A DNA stretch of 64,000 nucleotides from Sutcliffiella horikoshii (lineage in GTDB: Bacteria > Bacillota > Bacilli > Bacillales > Bacillaceae_I), in assembly GCF_019931755.1 (NCBI RefSeq), contig NZ_CP082918.1:2770001-2834000 (forward strand), written 5' to 3'. How positions within the stretch are numbered: position 1 is the first letter of the stretch; each line of letters starts with the position of its first letter. Below are positions 8,172 to 16,159 of the stretch, one piece after another. The translations under genes and the position numbers were made by a program. The notes beneath the pieces are model-generated. The model did no database searches. It saw nothing but the letters and a program-made list of their open reading frames with translations, and had not been told where the DNA came from.

Positions 8172-9398
8172 TTAGATGGCCCATTCGCCATCAGTCATAA
8201 TTGTTTCTTTAATTCCATCTTCCGTCTCCCCTTGTATGCTCAGCTCTTCTGAACCAATCATGAAGTCGACGTGGATCATGCTAGTGTTGATTCCCTTAGC
8301 TTCTAACTCTTCCTTGCTCATTTTTGCTCCGCCCTCGATATTAATTGGGTATGCGGAACCCAACGCCAAGTGGCAGGAAGCATTTTCATCAAACAGTGTG
8401 TTATAGAAAATCACTTCTTGCTTGGAAACTGGTGAACTGTGTGGGACAAGTGCCACTTCCCCTAAATGGAGTGCACCTTCATCGGTTTCCAAAAGCTTTT
8501 TCAACACTTCATATCCTTGCTCTGCAGTGAACTCCACCACTTTACCTTCTTTAAATGCAAGGCTGAAGTTGTCTACCAGATTTCCGTTCAGATTTAGCGG
8601 CTTGGTGGAAGATACGACTCCGTTAACTCCGGTTTTAACAGGCGCGGTGAACACTTCTTCTGTTGGAAGGTTCGGAACAAAATAAGTACCTTGATCATTG
8701 TTCATCCCGCCGCCAAGCCAAACCTGTTCGTTTGGAAGCTCGATAGTCAGGTCTGTTCCTGGTGCTTTGTAATGAAGCTTTTTGTATTTTTTCGTGTTAA
8801 GGACTTGTAGCTTTTCTTGTAAAATTTCAATATGCTTATTCCACGCTTCAACAGGGTCGTTTTCATTGACGCGGGTTACTTGGAAAATGTTTTCCCATAG
8901 GCTTGCAACCTGATCTTCAGGAGATTTTTCAGGGTAAAGCTTAGCTGCCCATTCTTGAGATGGCACGGAAACAATCGCCCAGCTGACTTTCGCTGTTTGG
9001 ATGTATTTTCGATAGTTCTGCATTGCTTTTGCCTGCGCTTTGTTAGAAATGGATACCCGCTCAGGATCAACGTCTTTTAGAAGGTCTGGGTTGGACGCAA
9101 CGATGGACATAAATGCCGCACCTTCTTCTGCCATCTCTTCCATCCCTTTTATTTTCCACTCACGAACAGTCTGGAGGGAGTCGGTCGAAGCCGTTTCATA
9201 TGTAATCTTTGTTAGTTGTTCGTCGTTCCATTCGGTATGTACGTATTTGGCACCCAGCTTGTAAGCGATTTTTGCAACTTCTCTTACAAATGGTGCTGCT
9301 GATATCGGGGCATTGATGACAAGAGGTTGATTCTTTTGCAGGTTGATCCCAACTTTTAGCGCAAGTTGTGCGTATTTGGTCAATTTTTCTTGTATCAC
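8172..9398 (-). CDS. ampS: M29 family aminopeptidase AmpS
   Basis: A 408-residue thermophilic-type metallo-aminopeptidase of peptidase family M29, a cytosolic enzyme removing N-terminal residues from peptides. Family features are the N-terminal KYAQLALKVGINLQKNQPL, the central TDLTIELPNEQVWLGG, and the metal-ligand region with HLGEVALVPHSSPV, HLALGSAYP and HVDFMIGSEEL. The start is a GTG with AAAGGAGG nine bases upstream. A TG-TACAAT extended -10 element sits about 35-40 bp upstream. The length fits the family. Confidence 0.93.
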   Translation of the reverse strand: MIQEKLTKYAQLALKVGINLQKNQPLVINAPISAAPFVREVAKIAYKLGAKYVHTEWNDEQLTKITYETASTDSLQTVREWKIKGMEEMAEEGAAFMSIVASNPDLLKDVDPERVSISNKAQAKAMQNYRKYIQTAKVSWAIVSVPSQEWAAKLYPEKSPEDQVASLWENIFQVTRVNENDPVEAWNKHIEILQEKLQVLNTKKYKKLHYKAPGTDLTIELPNEQVWLGGGMNNDQGTYFVPNLPTEEVFTAPVKTGVNGVVSSTKPLNLNGNLVDNFSLAFKEGKVVEFTAEQGYEVLKKLLETDEGALHLGEVALVPHSSPVSKQEVIFYNTLFDENASCHLALGSAYPINIEGGAKMSKEELEAKGINTSMIHVDFMIGSEELSIQGETEDGIKETIMTDGEWAI

Positions 9399-9510
9399 TA
9401 TGTTTTTCCTCCTTTTGGTTGATGAGAATATTGTATCATAGGATGCCGGTTTGTAGGTTTAGGGGGATTTTATATATTTTCACGCGGGGAACTTCACTGG
9501 TCCAAGGGGG

Positions 9511-9606
9511 ATTGTAACTTTTTTGAGGTTGATTGTGACTTTTTCATCGGTCATTGTAACTTTTACAGGGCTCATTGTAACTTTTCTCACCGTCATTGTA
9601 ACTTTT
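9511..9606. repeat. Array 2: five 21-bp iteron-like units
   Basis: The 12-mer ATTGTAACTTTT (one copy ATTGTGACTTTT) starts at 9511, 9532, 9553, 9574 and 9595, an exact 21-bp period. The 9-bp linkers vary. The array lies between the ptsI terminator and the ampS promoter region, about 110-210 bp upstream of ampS. The regular two-turn spacing looks like a set of same-face protein sites; no binding protein is known to me. Confidence 0.85.
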
Positions 9607-9621
9607 CCACCAACCACCAAC

Positions 9622-9660
9622 AAAAAAGACCAACTCCCCGAATAAGGAAAGTTGGCCTCG
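9622..9660 (-). terminator. Terminator after ptsI
   Basis: Minus-strand stem GGCCAACTTTCC / GGGGAGTTGGTC (loop in between) followed by TTTTTTG, 14 bp after the ptsI stop. Confidence 0.85.
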
Positions 9661-9673
9661 CTTTATTCAATGT

Positions 9674-11392
9674 TTACACATTAAACTTCTCTTTCACAAA
9701 CTCCACAACTTCTTCTGCTGTGCTCATGCTAAGGATCTCTTCACGGTAGGAAGCAGCTTCCTCTTTAGAGATGCCACGCAATTGGCTTCTTGCAGGAAGA
9801 ATGGATGTTGCGCTCATGCTGAACTCGTCAAGTCCCAGTCCAAGAAGGATTGGAATCGCGATTGGGTCGCCAGCCATTTCTCCACACATGCCGGCCCATT
9901 TGCCGTTTTTGTGTGCAGCTTGAATGACATTGTCCACTAGGCGCAAGATTGCCGGGTTGTATGGTTGATACAGGTAGGAAACCTGCTCGTTCATACGGTC
10001 CGCTGCCATCGTGTATTGAATCAAGTCGTTCGTTCCGATGCTGAAGAAGTCTACTTCTTTCGCGAAAATATCAGCCATGACCGCTGTTGATGGAATTTCC
10101 ACCATGATGCCAATCTCAATATTCTCGTTAACAGTTGTACCGTTCTTCACAAGCTCTTCTTTTTCTTCCATAAGAATAGCTTTTGCTTGGCGGAACTCGT
10201 CCAATGTCGCAATCATCGGGAACATGATTTTCAAGTTTCCGTAAGAGCTAGCACGCAATAAAGCGCGAAGCTGTGTACGGAAAATATCTTGTTCCTCTAG
10301 GCAAAGGCGAATTGCACGGAAGCCTAGGAATGGGTTCATTTCTTTTGGAAGGTTTAAATAAGGAAGTTCCTTATCTCCGCCGATGTCCAATGTGCGGACA
10401 ACAACCGGTTTGCCTTCCATGCTTTCAAGAACCTCTTTATAGGCTTTGTACTGCTCGTCCTCTGTTGGAAGTTCGGTTCTGCCCATGTAAAGGAATTCTG
10501 TACGGTAAAGACCGACACCTTCTCCTCCATTTGCAAGAACGCCCTTCACATCTTTAGGAGTACCGATGTTTGCAGCAAGCTCGACTTCTTGTCCGTCAGA
10601 AGAAAGACTCTTCTCGTTTACAAGCTTAGCCCACTCTTTTTTCTGCTCTTCGTACTTTTCTTGCTTTTCTTTATAAGTAGCAATTTCTTCTTCTGTTGGA
10701 TCGACGATTACCACACCGTCCAAACCATCAATAATAACCATCGCGTCATTTTGAATGGTTTCCATGACGTTCTTTGTTCCAACTACCGCTGGAATTTCCA
10801 TAGAACGAGCCATGATAGCAGAGTGAGACGTACGTCCACCGATATCAGTCGTAAATGCTTTTACATACTGACGATTAAGTTGTGCAGTGTCAGAAGGAGT
10901 CAAGTCTTCTGCGATGATGATGACTTCTTCAGAAATAAGTGCCGGATTGGAAACTGTCACACCTAAAAGGTGCGCAAGAACACGTTTCGTTACGTCGCGG
11001 ATATCCGCTGCACGCTCCTTCATGTACTCATTGTCCATTTGTTCAAACATGTTGATGAACATTCCTGCTGTTTCATCCAAAGCATACTCAGCGTTGACAC
11101 TGTCGCTTTTAATTTTATCTTTAATTGGATTTAATAGTTCAGGGTCACTTAAAACAAGAAGGTGTGCAGAAAAGATTTCAGCCTTGTCTGCTCCAAGCTC
11201 CTTATGTGCGTGCTCCTTGATCTTTTCCAATTCAGTTTTAGAGATTTCTACTGCTTTTTCGAATCTTTCTACTTCTGTTTGGGCATTGTCAATCGTCTTT
11301 TTTTCCACAGACAGCTCTGGGTTTTCAAGACGATATGCTTTCGCAATGGCAATCCCGCTAGAAGCAGGTATACCTTGAATCGTGTTTGACAT
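9674..11392 (-). CDS. ptsI: PTS enzyme I (phosphoenolpyruvate-protein phosphotransferase)
   Basis: A 572-residue cytosolic enzyme I, which takes phosphate from PEP onto a histidine and passes it to HPr His15. The phosphorylated His is in [13 protein letters not shown] near residue 190, and the PEP site includes [11 protein letters not shown] and the C-terminal [10 protein letters not shown] with the conserved Cys. Length is standard. The ATG shares its A with the ptsH stop codon (TAATG), so ptsH and ptsI are translationally coupled. A terminator follows. In B. subtilis the operon is ptsG-ptsH-ptsI; here ptsG is missing. Confidence 0.97.
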   Translation of the reverse strand: MSNTIQGIPASSGIAIAKAYRLENPELSVEKKTIDNAQTEVERFEKAVEISKTELEKIKEHAHKELGADKAEIFSAHLLVLSDPELLNPIKDKIKSDSVNAEYALDETAGMFINMFEQMDNEYMKERAADIRDVTKRVLAHLLGVTVSNPALISEEVIIIAEDLTPSDTAQLNRQYVKAFTTDIGGRTSHSAIMARSMEIPAVVGTKNVMETIQNDAMVIIDGLDGVVIVDPTEEEIATYKEKQEKYEEQKKEWAKLVNEKSLSSDGQEVELAANIGTPKDVKGVLANGGEGVGLYRTEFLYMGRTELPTEDEQYKAYKEVLESMEGKPVVVRTLDIGGDKELPYLNLPKEMNPFLGFRAIRLCLEEQDIFRTQLRALLRASSYGNLKIMFPMIATLDEFRQAKAILMEEKEELVKNGTTVNENIEIGIMVEIPSTAVMADIFAKEVDFFSIGTNDLIQYTMAADRMNEQVSYLYQPYNPAILRLVDNVIQAAHKNGKWAGMCGEMAGDPIAIPILLGLGLDEFSMSATSILPARSQLRGISKEEAASYREEILSMSTAEEVVEFVKEKFNV

Positions 11393-11658
11393 TATTCCCC
11401 TAACCCTTCTGATTTCAAAGTTTCTTCAATTGCAGAAATTGCCTCGCTCTCATCAGAACCTTCTGCAACAATCTTGATTTCCGCTCCTTGAGGAATTCCT
11501 AGAGACATAACACCCATGATGGATTTCAAGTTTACAGATTTACCGTTGTACTCAAGGTTTACTTCTGCATCGAATTTACCTGCAGTTTGTACCAATTGAG
11601 TTGCCGGACGTGCGTGAATTCCTGAATCTGCTGTTACTTTAAATGTTTTTTCTGCCAT
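11392..11658 (-). CDS. ptsH: PTS phosphocarrier protein HPr
   Basis: An 88-residue HPr. His15 in GIHARPA is the site phosphorylated by enzyme I. Ser46 in [10 protein letters not shown] is the HPr kinase site that drives CcpA-mediated catabolite repression in Firmicutes. The start is the ATG of [13 protein letters not shown], preceded by AAAGGAGTTTGATTACA; a longer upstream open frame lacks a ribosome site and HPr homology. It lies downstream of a long leader carrying a GlcT-type antiterminator and terminator, plus a second, proximal promoter. Confidence 0.97.
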   Translation of the reverse strand: MAEKTFKVTADSGIHARPATQLVQTAGKFDAEVNLEYNGKSVNLKSIMGVMSLGIPQGAEIKIVAEGSDESEAISAIEETLKSEGLGE

Positions 11659-11704
11659 TGTAATCAAACTCCTTTGGGATATGTGTATTTTTTTGATAGT
11701 ACAT

Positions 11705-11733
11705 AATGTACATGGTTTTTCACACTGTTTCAA
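11705..11733 (-). promoter_or_regulatory. Putative proximal ptsH promoter
   Basis: Minus-strand TTGAAA - 17 bp - TACATT, about 50 bp upstream of the ptsH ATG and downstream of the leader terminator. It could give basal ptsHI expression when the leader terminates. The -10 is imperfect (4/6). Confidence 0.45.
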
Positions 11734-11857
11734 CCGATAGGTGTACAGAGAAAAACCTGATTAGAAACTATTCAACTAAAAGAACTTTGTTTCCCTTTAT
11801 TCCTATACCCTGTAGCTTTCACCAGTAATCGCGGTGAATATGTAGGAAAGAATATAG

Positions 11858-11940
11858 AAAAAGGCATGAGTGAAGGCTTGTCTCTATAAAAGGGTACACT
11901 CGTCCCCTTAGTATGGATCAAAACCTCTTCACTCATGCCT
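11858..11940 (-). terminator. Leader terminator upstream of ptsHI
   Basis: Minus-strand perfect 14-bp stem AGGCATGAGTGAAG / CTTCACTCATGCCT enclosing 51 nt with a small inner hairpin (AAGGG/CCCTT), followed by TTTTTC. Its 5' arm overlaps the RNA antiterminator at 11930-11962, so the two structures exclude each other. Confidence 0.85.
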
Positions 11941-11962
11941 GATCGTATCAGTAACACGTAAA
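11930..11962 (-). promoter_or_regulatory. GlcT-type ribonucleic antiterminator (RAT) of ptsHI
   Basis: Read on the minus strand, GTTACTGATACGATCAGGCA carries the RAT core GTTACTG...CAGGCA known from BglG/SacY/LicT/GlcT targets. An upper stem CTGAT/ATCAG and a lower stem CGTG/CATG flank the internal loops. Its 3' side is the first arm of the terminator at 11858-11940. In B. subtilis GlcT binds such an element ahead of ptsG and allows transcription when glucose is present. Here the same logic would act directly on ptsHI. Assignment to GlcT rather than another BglG-family protein is an inference. Confidence 0.75.
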
Positions 11963-12028
11963 GTTCTTATCTATGTTGAAAGCATTTGCATGAACATTTA
12001 GTTGAACGCTTCTTAACTGTCCGATGAG

Positions 12029-12058
12029 ATTGTAGCATAAAAAACAAAAGCTTGGCAA
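12029..12058 (-). promoter_or_regulatory. SigA promoter of the pts leader
   Basis: Minus-strand TTGCCA - 18 bp - TACAAT. The predicted start near 12021 lies about 60 nt before the RAT. Confidence 0.7.
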
Positions 12059-12068
12059 TACTTTTGAC

Positions 12069-12257
12069 TCAGCCTTCACTCTTTTTCTTTTTAAAAAGCA
12101 TCATGATCGCATAAGGAATAACGCCGAACAGCTGAAAGGCGATTGGAGAGCGCTCTTGCTTTTTCAATTGCCTTTGCTCACGCTTAACTTCTTTCGGCTG
12201 ATCCATATAGGTTACAAGCTGCTGTGTCACATACTTGACGTAATCATTTGTTTTCAT
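12069..12257 (-). CDS. yqzE: YqzE family protein
   Basis: A 62-residue protein beginning MKTNDYVKYVTQQLVTYMDQP, the YqzE signature, with a basic central stretch and a short C-terminal hydrophobic segment (FGVIPYAIMMLF). The start is the internal ATG that matches the family; an upstream extension to 12335 runs into aroK. In B. subtilis yqzE sits at the end of the comG region, and it does so here, two genes after comGG. Function is unknown. Confidence 0.82.
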   Translation of the reverse strand: MKTNDYVKYVTQQLVTYMDQPKEVKREQRQLKKQERSPIAFQLFGVIPYAIMMLFKKKKSEG

Positions 12258-12288
12258 TTCATCCACCACCAAAGAAATTCTTTTGTCT

Positions 12289-12810
12289 TTAGTGTTGACG
12301 GTTACTCCATGTTTTAACCGCGTTATGTACGGCACCTGCAGCAGCTTCCAAGGTCAGCCCAGTTGTATCAACTGTAATATGGGCTTGTTTATAAAGTGGT
12401 AATCGCTTCATGAAAAGTTCTGTAACCTCTTCTTTCTTTTTTTGTTGAACAAGAGGCCTGGTCGTATCATTTTCTAAACGCTCCCAAATAACTTCCGGGT
12501 CTGCGTAAAGAAAGATCATACAGCCGTTTTCTCTCATCCAATCAATGTTTTTCTGAGCTGTTACGATCCCTCCGCCAGTTGTCACCAACGTATTATTCAC
12601 TGGGAGGCCTTGTAGAGTCTTTGTTTCCAGCTCGCGAAAAAAGCTCTCTCCATGTTGTTCGAAAATATCCTTAATTGCCATTTTCGTGTTCTGTTCAATC
12701 AGTGTGTCTGTATCAACGACAGGGAGACTCAGTTTGGCTGCCAACGCCTGTCCGATTGTGGTTTTCCCCGCTCCCATAAAACCTGTAAGGTAGATGCTCT
12801 TCATTTTCAT
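12289..12810 (-). CDS. aroK: Shikimate kinase
   Basis: A 173-residue enzyme phosphorylating shikimate to shikimate 3-phosphate in aromatic amino acid synthesis. Walker A is GFMGAGKTTIGQ at residues 10-21, the shikimate-binding DTD at about 33-35, the GGG motif (VTTGGGIV) near 80, and the lid arginine in TTRPLVQQ near 118. The length is typical. It lies between DUF2642 and yqzE downstream of comG, with 31 bp to yqzE. Confidence 0.95.
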   Translation of the reverse strand: MKMKSIYLTGFMGAGKTTIGQALAAKLSLPVVDTDTLIEQNTKMAIKDIFEQHGESFFRELETKTLQGLPVNNTLVTTGGGIVTAQKNIDWMRENGCMIFLYADPEVIWERLENDTTRPLVQQKKKEEVTELFMKRLPLYKQAHITVDTTGLTLEAAAGAVHNAVKTWSNRQH

Positions 12811-12873
12811 GCCTCTCTTTCTTTAGGGATGCCTAGTTTTATTATAGAGGAAACCTAGTCCTCCCTCCACTTT

Positions 12874-12906
12874 AAAAAAGTGCCTCCACCTCAGGAGGCA
12901 CTTTTG
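12874..12906 (-). terminator. Terminator after the DUF2642 gene
   Basis: Minus-strand AAAAGTGCCTCC - TGAGGT - GGAGGCACTTTTTT; the A run on the other side makes it potentially bidirectional. Confidence 0.9.
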
Positions 12907-12916
12907 GCTAGTATGC

Positions 12917-13147
12917 CTATTCGTTATCAGGCATGACCCAGATAACTTCTGCAGTTCGAATGAAAAAGCTAGAATCTCCGGCAACTAAAACGACATGATC
13001 TGGTTTAACATCCTTCAGGTTACCTCTGATGGATCCACGCGTTGTTTCAATGACCACTTCTGTTCCAACGATACTTCTTAAAGTATGGTACACATAGGGT
13101 TCTATCACCATATATTGAATGGGCATCCCATTGTCCGCTTGATTCAT
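12917..13147 (-). CDS. DUF2642 family protein
   Basis: A 76-residue small soluble protein with the Sm/Hfq-like beta pattern typical of DUF2642: LRSIVGTEVVIETTRGSIRG, then VKPDHVVLVAGDSSFFIR. The ATG follows AAGGAGGTAAATACC. It lies after comGG with its own terminator. Function is unknown; spore-coat-associated members of the family are known in Bacillus, but I cannot say whether this is one. Confidence 0.78.
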   Translation of the reverse strand: MNQADNGMPIQYMVIEPYVYHTLRSIVGTEVVIETTRGSIRGNLKDVKPDHVVLVAGDSSFFIRTAEVIWVMPDNE

Positions 13148-13209
13148 TAGGTATTTACCTCCTTTGTTACACGGTACATTTATATGATTGGGACAATGGG
13201 ATGGTGAGT

Positions 13210-13638
13210 TTATGTGATTAATTTAATTGTTTCATACCAGGCAAGCACCTTTTTTTCTTCCATATCGTAAAGGATGGTTGCTTTGTACTCCCTCGCCATC
13301 CTGGTTGTGCAGACAATGACAATCTCCCGCTCTGTACCAAGTTCCTTTACCGTAACCGTAGCCTCTCCCCTTGGCATTTCAAAAGACGAACTAATTTCCC
13401 CTCTTTCCTCTTTCAGCTGTTCCTCCACTATGTCCCATGCATATTTCATCATCACTTCCAGCTCAAATTGTTGATCCGATTCATGATAAAACATTTTCTC
13501 CAGCCGGTAGTTTTCGATTTGATGGAGCAAAAAGGAGGAGACTATTACACTTATGATAAGTGTGACAGGAAAAATATACCCTTTGTCCTGTTTAGTCCGA
13601 AGTCCAGCTTGTACGGATTGCCCCCACTTTGAATTCAT
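13210..13638 (-). CDS. comGG: Competence pseudopilin-related protein ComGG
   Basis: A 142-residue protein with a single N-terminal hydrophobic segment after KQDKGYIFPVTLIISVIV, a minor-pilin-like arrangement ending with a soluble domain. It overlaps comGF by 47 bp, as last gene of the comG operon. ComGG is a required minor component of the competence pseudopilus of Gram-positive bacteria. Sequence conservation in this family is weak, and the call rests mostly on position. Confidence 0.85.
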   Translation of the reverse strand: MNSKWGQSVQAGLRTKQDKGYIFPVTLIISVIVSSFLLHQIENYRLEKMFYHESDQQFELEVMMKYAWDIVEEQLKEERGEISSSFEMPRGEATVTVKELGTEREIVIVCTTRMAREYKATILYDMEEKKVLAWYETIKLIT

Positions 13639-14038
13639 GGATTATTTCATCCTTCCCCTTCACATTCACTATGGCGCCATTTCTCTCTTCTTTAAAGGAA
13701 ATACTTTCTACTCCGTGCAAGAGTAATTCGTGTCCAGTTCCATTAACTCTCCGTCTGACATTTCTTTGATAAAATTCATATGTCACTCTTTGATCATTTT
13801 GATTGATGATGACCATCGTATTTCCCTCCACCGAAACTCTCTTTGCATTTCGAACCTCCCTCGTAGCCTGCTGAATAAACACCTCAAGCTCCAAAGGATG
13901 AATTCCATCCCCCTTTTCTGTCAAAAGCGAGAGACTTTTAAGCAGGAGAGGGAAAAACGCGGTGAGAATAAGAATGATCGAAAAACTGACCAAGACCTCC
14001 AATAGGGTAAAACCGCCATTTTTACGGAAGATGGACAT
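13592..14038 (-). CDS. comGF: Competence pseudopilin ComGF
   Basis: A 148-residue minor prepilin with a prepilin peptidase (ComC) site in NGG-FTLLEVLVSF near residue 9, followed by one membrane helix and a soluble domain containing NDQRVTYEFY and ESISFKEE. It overlaps comGE by 17 bp and comGG by 47 bp. Part of the seven-gene DNA-uptake pilus operon. Confidence 0.9.
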   Translation of the reverse strand: MSIFRKNGGFTLLEVLVSFSIILILTAFFPLLLKSLSLLTEKGDGIHPLELEVFIQQATREVRNAKRVSVEGNTMVIINQNDQRVTYEFYQRNVRRRVNGTGHELLLHGVESISFKEERNGAIVNVKGKDEIIHEFKVGAIRTSWTSD

Positions 14039-14357
14039 AAATACACCTTTCCTCCTCCAACGATCTATAATTCATATAGGAAATACATAACACTGGAGGC
14101 AAGGTTTCTTCCTCCAATGTCAGGTAATATGCGGTGCCGTTTCTAATTAAAGTCTTACTCTCCCATATCTGTGCTTCCGTACGGATTTGTTCCAATTCCA
14201 TTGTTAAAATGAACCTTGCTTGCTGATCGAGGATAAATCCCTTACGCTCTTGATTCATTCGTACCAGCCCAGGAAGCAGAACGGAGGCAATTACCATCCA
14301 AATAACTAAAGCACCTAATACCTCCAGTAATGTAAATCCTTTAGAGCTTTTCCACAT
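14022..14357 (-). CDS. comGE: Competence pseudopilin ComGE
   Basis: A 111-residue minor prepilin with the processing site SKG-FTLLEVLGAL at residue 7-8 and one N-terminal helix. Overlaps comGD and comGF. The product would assemble with ComGC into the competence pseudopilus at the membrane. Confidence 0.88.
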   Translation of the reverse strand: MWKSSKGFTLLEVLGALVIWMVIASVLLPGLVRMNQERKGFILDQQARFILTMELEQIRTEAQIWESKTLIRNGTAYYLTLEEETLPPVLCISYMNYRSLEEERCIYVHLP

Positions 14358-14799
14358 AAAAACGGCCTTTTCCTAAGGTGAAAACATATCGATAGTTTTC
14401 TATTTCGTCCACATAGATACCGATTGCGCCAGCTTTATTAATGCTTCCATTGCCATTGTAAATCAGTCTTTCTCCCATGGTGCGTGTATCTATTCTTACA
14501 TCACGATGGTATTCCCGATATACCATTTCGTTGATATGAAAAGTGCCTTGGTGTATACGGTAAATATTTTTTTGTGGTGTGAAAATGATACTTACACTTG
14601 TTTTCGTACTTAATGCATACTGTTGCGCAAACAAGAGATCATTGCTTAATTGATCGCTAAATTGTTCTGCAATCTTATTTTTATTGTTCGCATTAAGATT
14701 AAGGACGGTCACCGATAGAATGATGGAAATGAGAGAAAGAACCAGCATGGATTCCAAAAGAGAATATCCCTTGGAATCTAAGGGTCTATAAACCACCAT
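14341..14799 (-). CDS. comGD: Competence pseudopilin ComGD
   Basis: A 152-residue prepilin with the peptidase site SKG-YSLLESMLVL near residue 11, one hydrophobic helix and a GspH-like soluble domain (FAQQYALSTKTSVSIIF; YNGNGSINKAG). Overlaps comGC by 14 bp. Fourth gene of comG. Confidence 0.9.
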   Translation of the reverse strand: MVVYRPLDSKGYSLLESMLVLSLISIILSVTVLNLNANNKNKIAEQFSDQLSNDLLFAQQYALSTKTSVSIIFTPQKNIYRIHQGTFHINEMVYREYHRDVRIDTRTMGERLIYNGNGSINKAGAIGIYVDEIENYRYVFTLGKGRFYVEKL

Positions 14800-15121
14800 T
14801 AGCTTCCGCTTTGCTATTGACTATCGTAACGGTACTTCCGTTTGGACACTTTAATGTGCCGTCCACATCAAAATGGTCTTCAAGGTATTCTGGAGAGTCC
14901 AAATCATCAATGGTTGCAGGCTCGCTGCCTGTATCCAATCGATATGTCTGAATTTGGGCATCGACCATGCTAAGCAGCGCCTCACACCCTTTAGCCCCGA
15001 TGATGCTAGAATTCTTTGTCACGTTTGGAATCATGATTAAGAGCAACACGGTAATAACCAACATAACTAAAAGCATTTCCACCAATGTAAATCCACGATC
15101 ATCATTTAATAGTTTTTTCAT
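14786..15121 (-). CDS. comGC: Major competence pseudopilin ComGC
   Basis: A 111-residue major pseudopilin. The type III signal DDRG-FTLVEMLLVMLVI is processed before the Phe. Two cysteines (KGCEALL and LKCPNG) may form the disulfide described for ComGC. It follows comGB with no gap. It forms the pilus shaft used in transformation. Confidence 0.95.
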   Translation of the reverse strand: MKKLLNDDRGFTLVEMLLVMLVITVLLLIMIPNVTKNSSIIGAKGCEALLSMVDAQIQTYRLDTGSEPATIDDLDSPEYLEDHFDVDGTLKCPNGSTVTIVNSKAEANGGL

Positions 15122-16159
15122 CTATAACCCTCCTAATAATTGAAACATCGGAATGAAGATACAAAGATATAACACAAAAACAAATGAACCGATTCCTAAA
15201 AATAAGACAGGCTGGATTTTACCTAGCAGCTTTTCGCTTTTTTCTTGCATCTTCACTAACAGCAGCTTGCTGTATTGCTCCAATTCCTGCGCTAACTTTC
15301 CATTCTTTTGTCCATGCACAATAACCACATCCAGCCCCTTCACAAATACCTTCTCGCTTCCAACCAACTTCTCCAATTTCTCTCCTTCTACTAAACGCTT
15401 ACGAAATTCTTTTGCTTTAGAATGGAAAAAAGAATGGTAGCGTTGCTGCTCGAACACAGCTATGGCCTCATTGATTGTTAATCCACTTAAAAGCAAGCTG
15501 CTTAATTGTTGCGTGAAATAATGGGAAAAGTGAAGGGAGAGAAAGGTTTTGACAAGAGGAAGTTTCAACAGCAGATCCACCCTTTGAGACGGATTCAATT
15601 TTCTTTCATAAATTTTATAAAACAGATAGGCTGCAAAAATTCCTAGTACACACCACATTAATAAAATGGGTATTTGAACAACCAGAAAGAAAAATACGGA
15701 GATAATCGGACTCAAAGAAATGTTCATCTGGGTAAAGAGTAGATGAAACTGCGGCAAAAGCACCAATTGAACAAAAACAAGCATGATCGTTACAAGAAAG
15801 AGAAGCATGATTGGATACCTGAGAATAGAGAAGATTTTATCCCGGTAATATCTCTTTCGTTCAAGCAGTGCTCCCCCTGAGCTAAATGCCTGTCCTAAGT
15901 TTCCATGCTTCTGTGAGAAGAATAGCAAGGACAAAATATCCTGATTGAAATGCAGATTTTCTAAAACTTGATGTACACTGTACCCTTTTTTTAGCTCCTC
16001 AATGGCCTCCAGTAAGCTTCTTTTCTTTTCCGCTTCGAAGTGAATACTCATCAACTCCAGTGCTTCTAAAAGAGAATAACCATTTGTATAGAGGTCCCCC
16101 ATCCTTTTAAGGAAATCCTCCTGAACTTTGAGCGACCAGCCCCTATTGCCCCTTGCCAT
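15122..16159 (-). CDS. comGB: Competence type II/IV secretion inner-membrane protein ComGB
   Basis: A 345-residue polytopic protein of the GspF/PilC family. Two GspF domains are separated by membrane segments near residues 110-135 and 150-175, with a third near the C terminus (VLFLGIGSFVFVLYLCIFIPMF). Conserved GspF features include GYSLLEALELM and the C-terminal GKIQPVLFLGIG. The 5' end overlaps comGA by 17 bp. It is the platform for ComGA. Confidence 0.94.
   Translation of the reverse strand: MARGNRGWSLKVQEDFLKRMGDLYTNGYSLLEALELMSIHFEAEKKRSLLEAIEELKKGYSVHQVLENLHFNQDILSLLFFSQKHGNLGQAFSSGGALLERKRYYRDKIFSILRYPIMLLFLVTIMLVFVQLVLLPQFHLLFTQMNISLSPIISVFFFLVVQIPILLMWCVLGIFAAYLFYKIYERKLNPSQRVDLLLKLPLVKTFLSLHFSHYFTQQLSSLLLSGLTINEAIAVFEQQRYHSFFHSKAKEFRKRLVEGEKLEKLVGSEKVFVKGLDVVIVHGQKNGKLAQELEQYSKLLLVKMQEKSEKLLGKIQPVLFLGIGSFVFVLYLCIFIPMFQLLGGL

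Noticed and set aside
10589..11378. Long plus-strand open frames opposite ptsI
   Set aside because: Antisense shadows of a strongly conserved gene; no ribosome sites and low-complexity products.
11772..11957. 61-codon open frame in the ptsH leader (minus strand)
   Set aside because: It lies across the RAT and terminator hairpins, has no ribosome site and no recognisable protein pattern.
11977..11990. cre-like site TGAAAGCATTTGCA downstream of the pts promoter
   Set aside because: Two mismatches to the CcpA consensus at important positions; not enough to claim a site.
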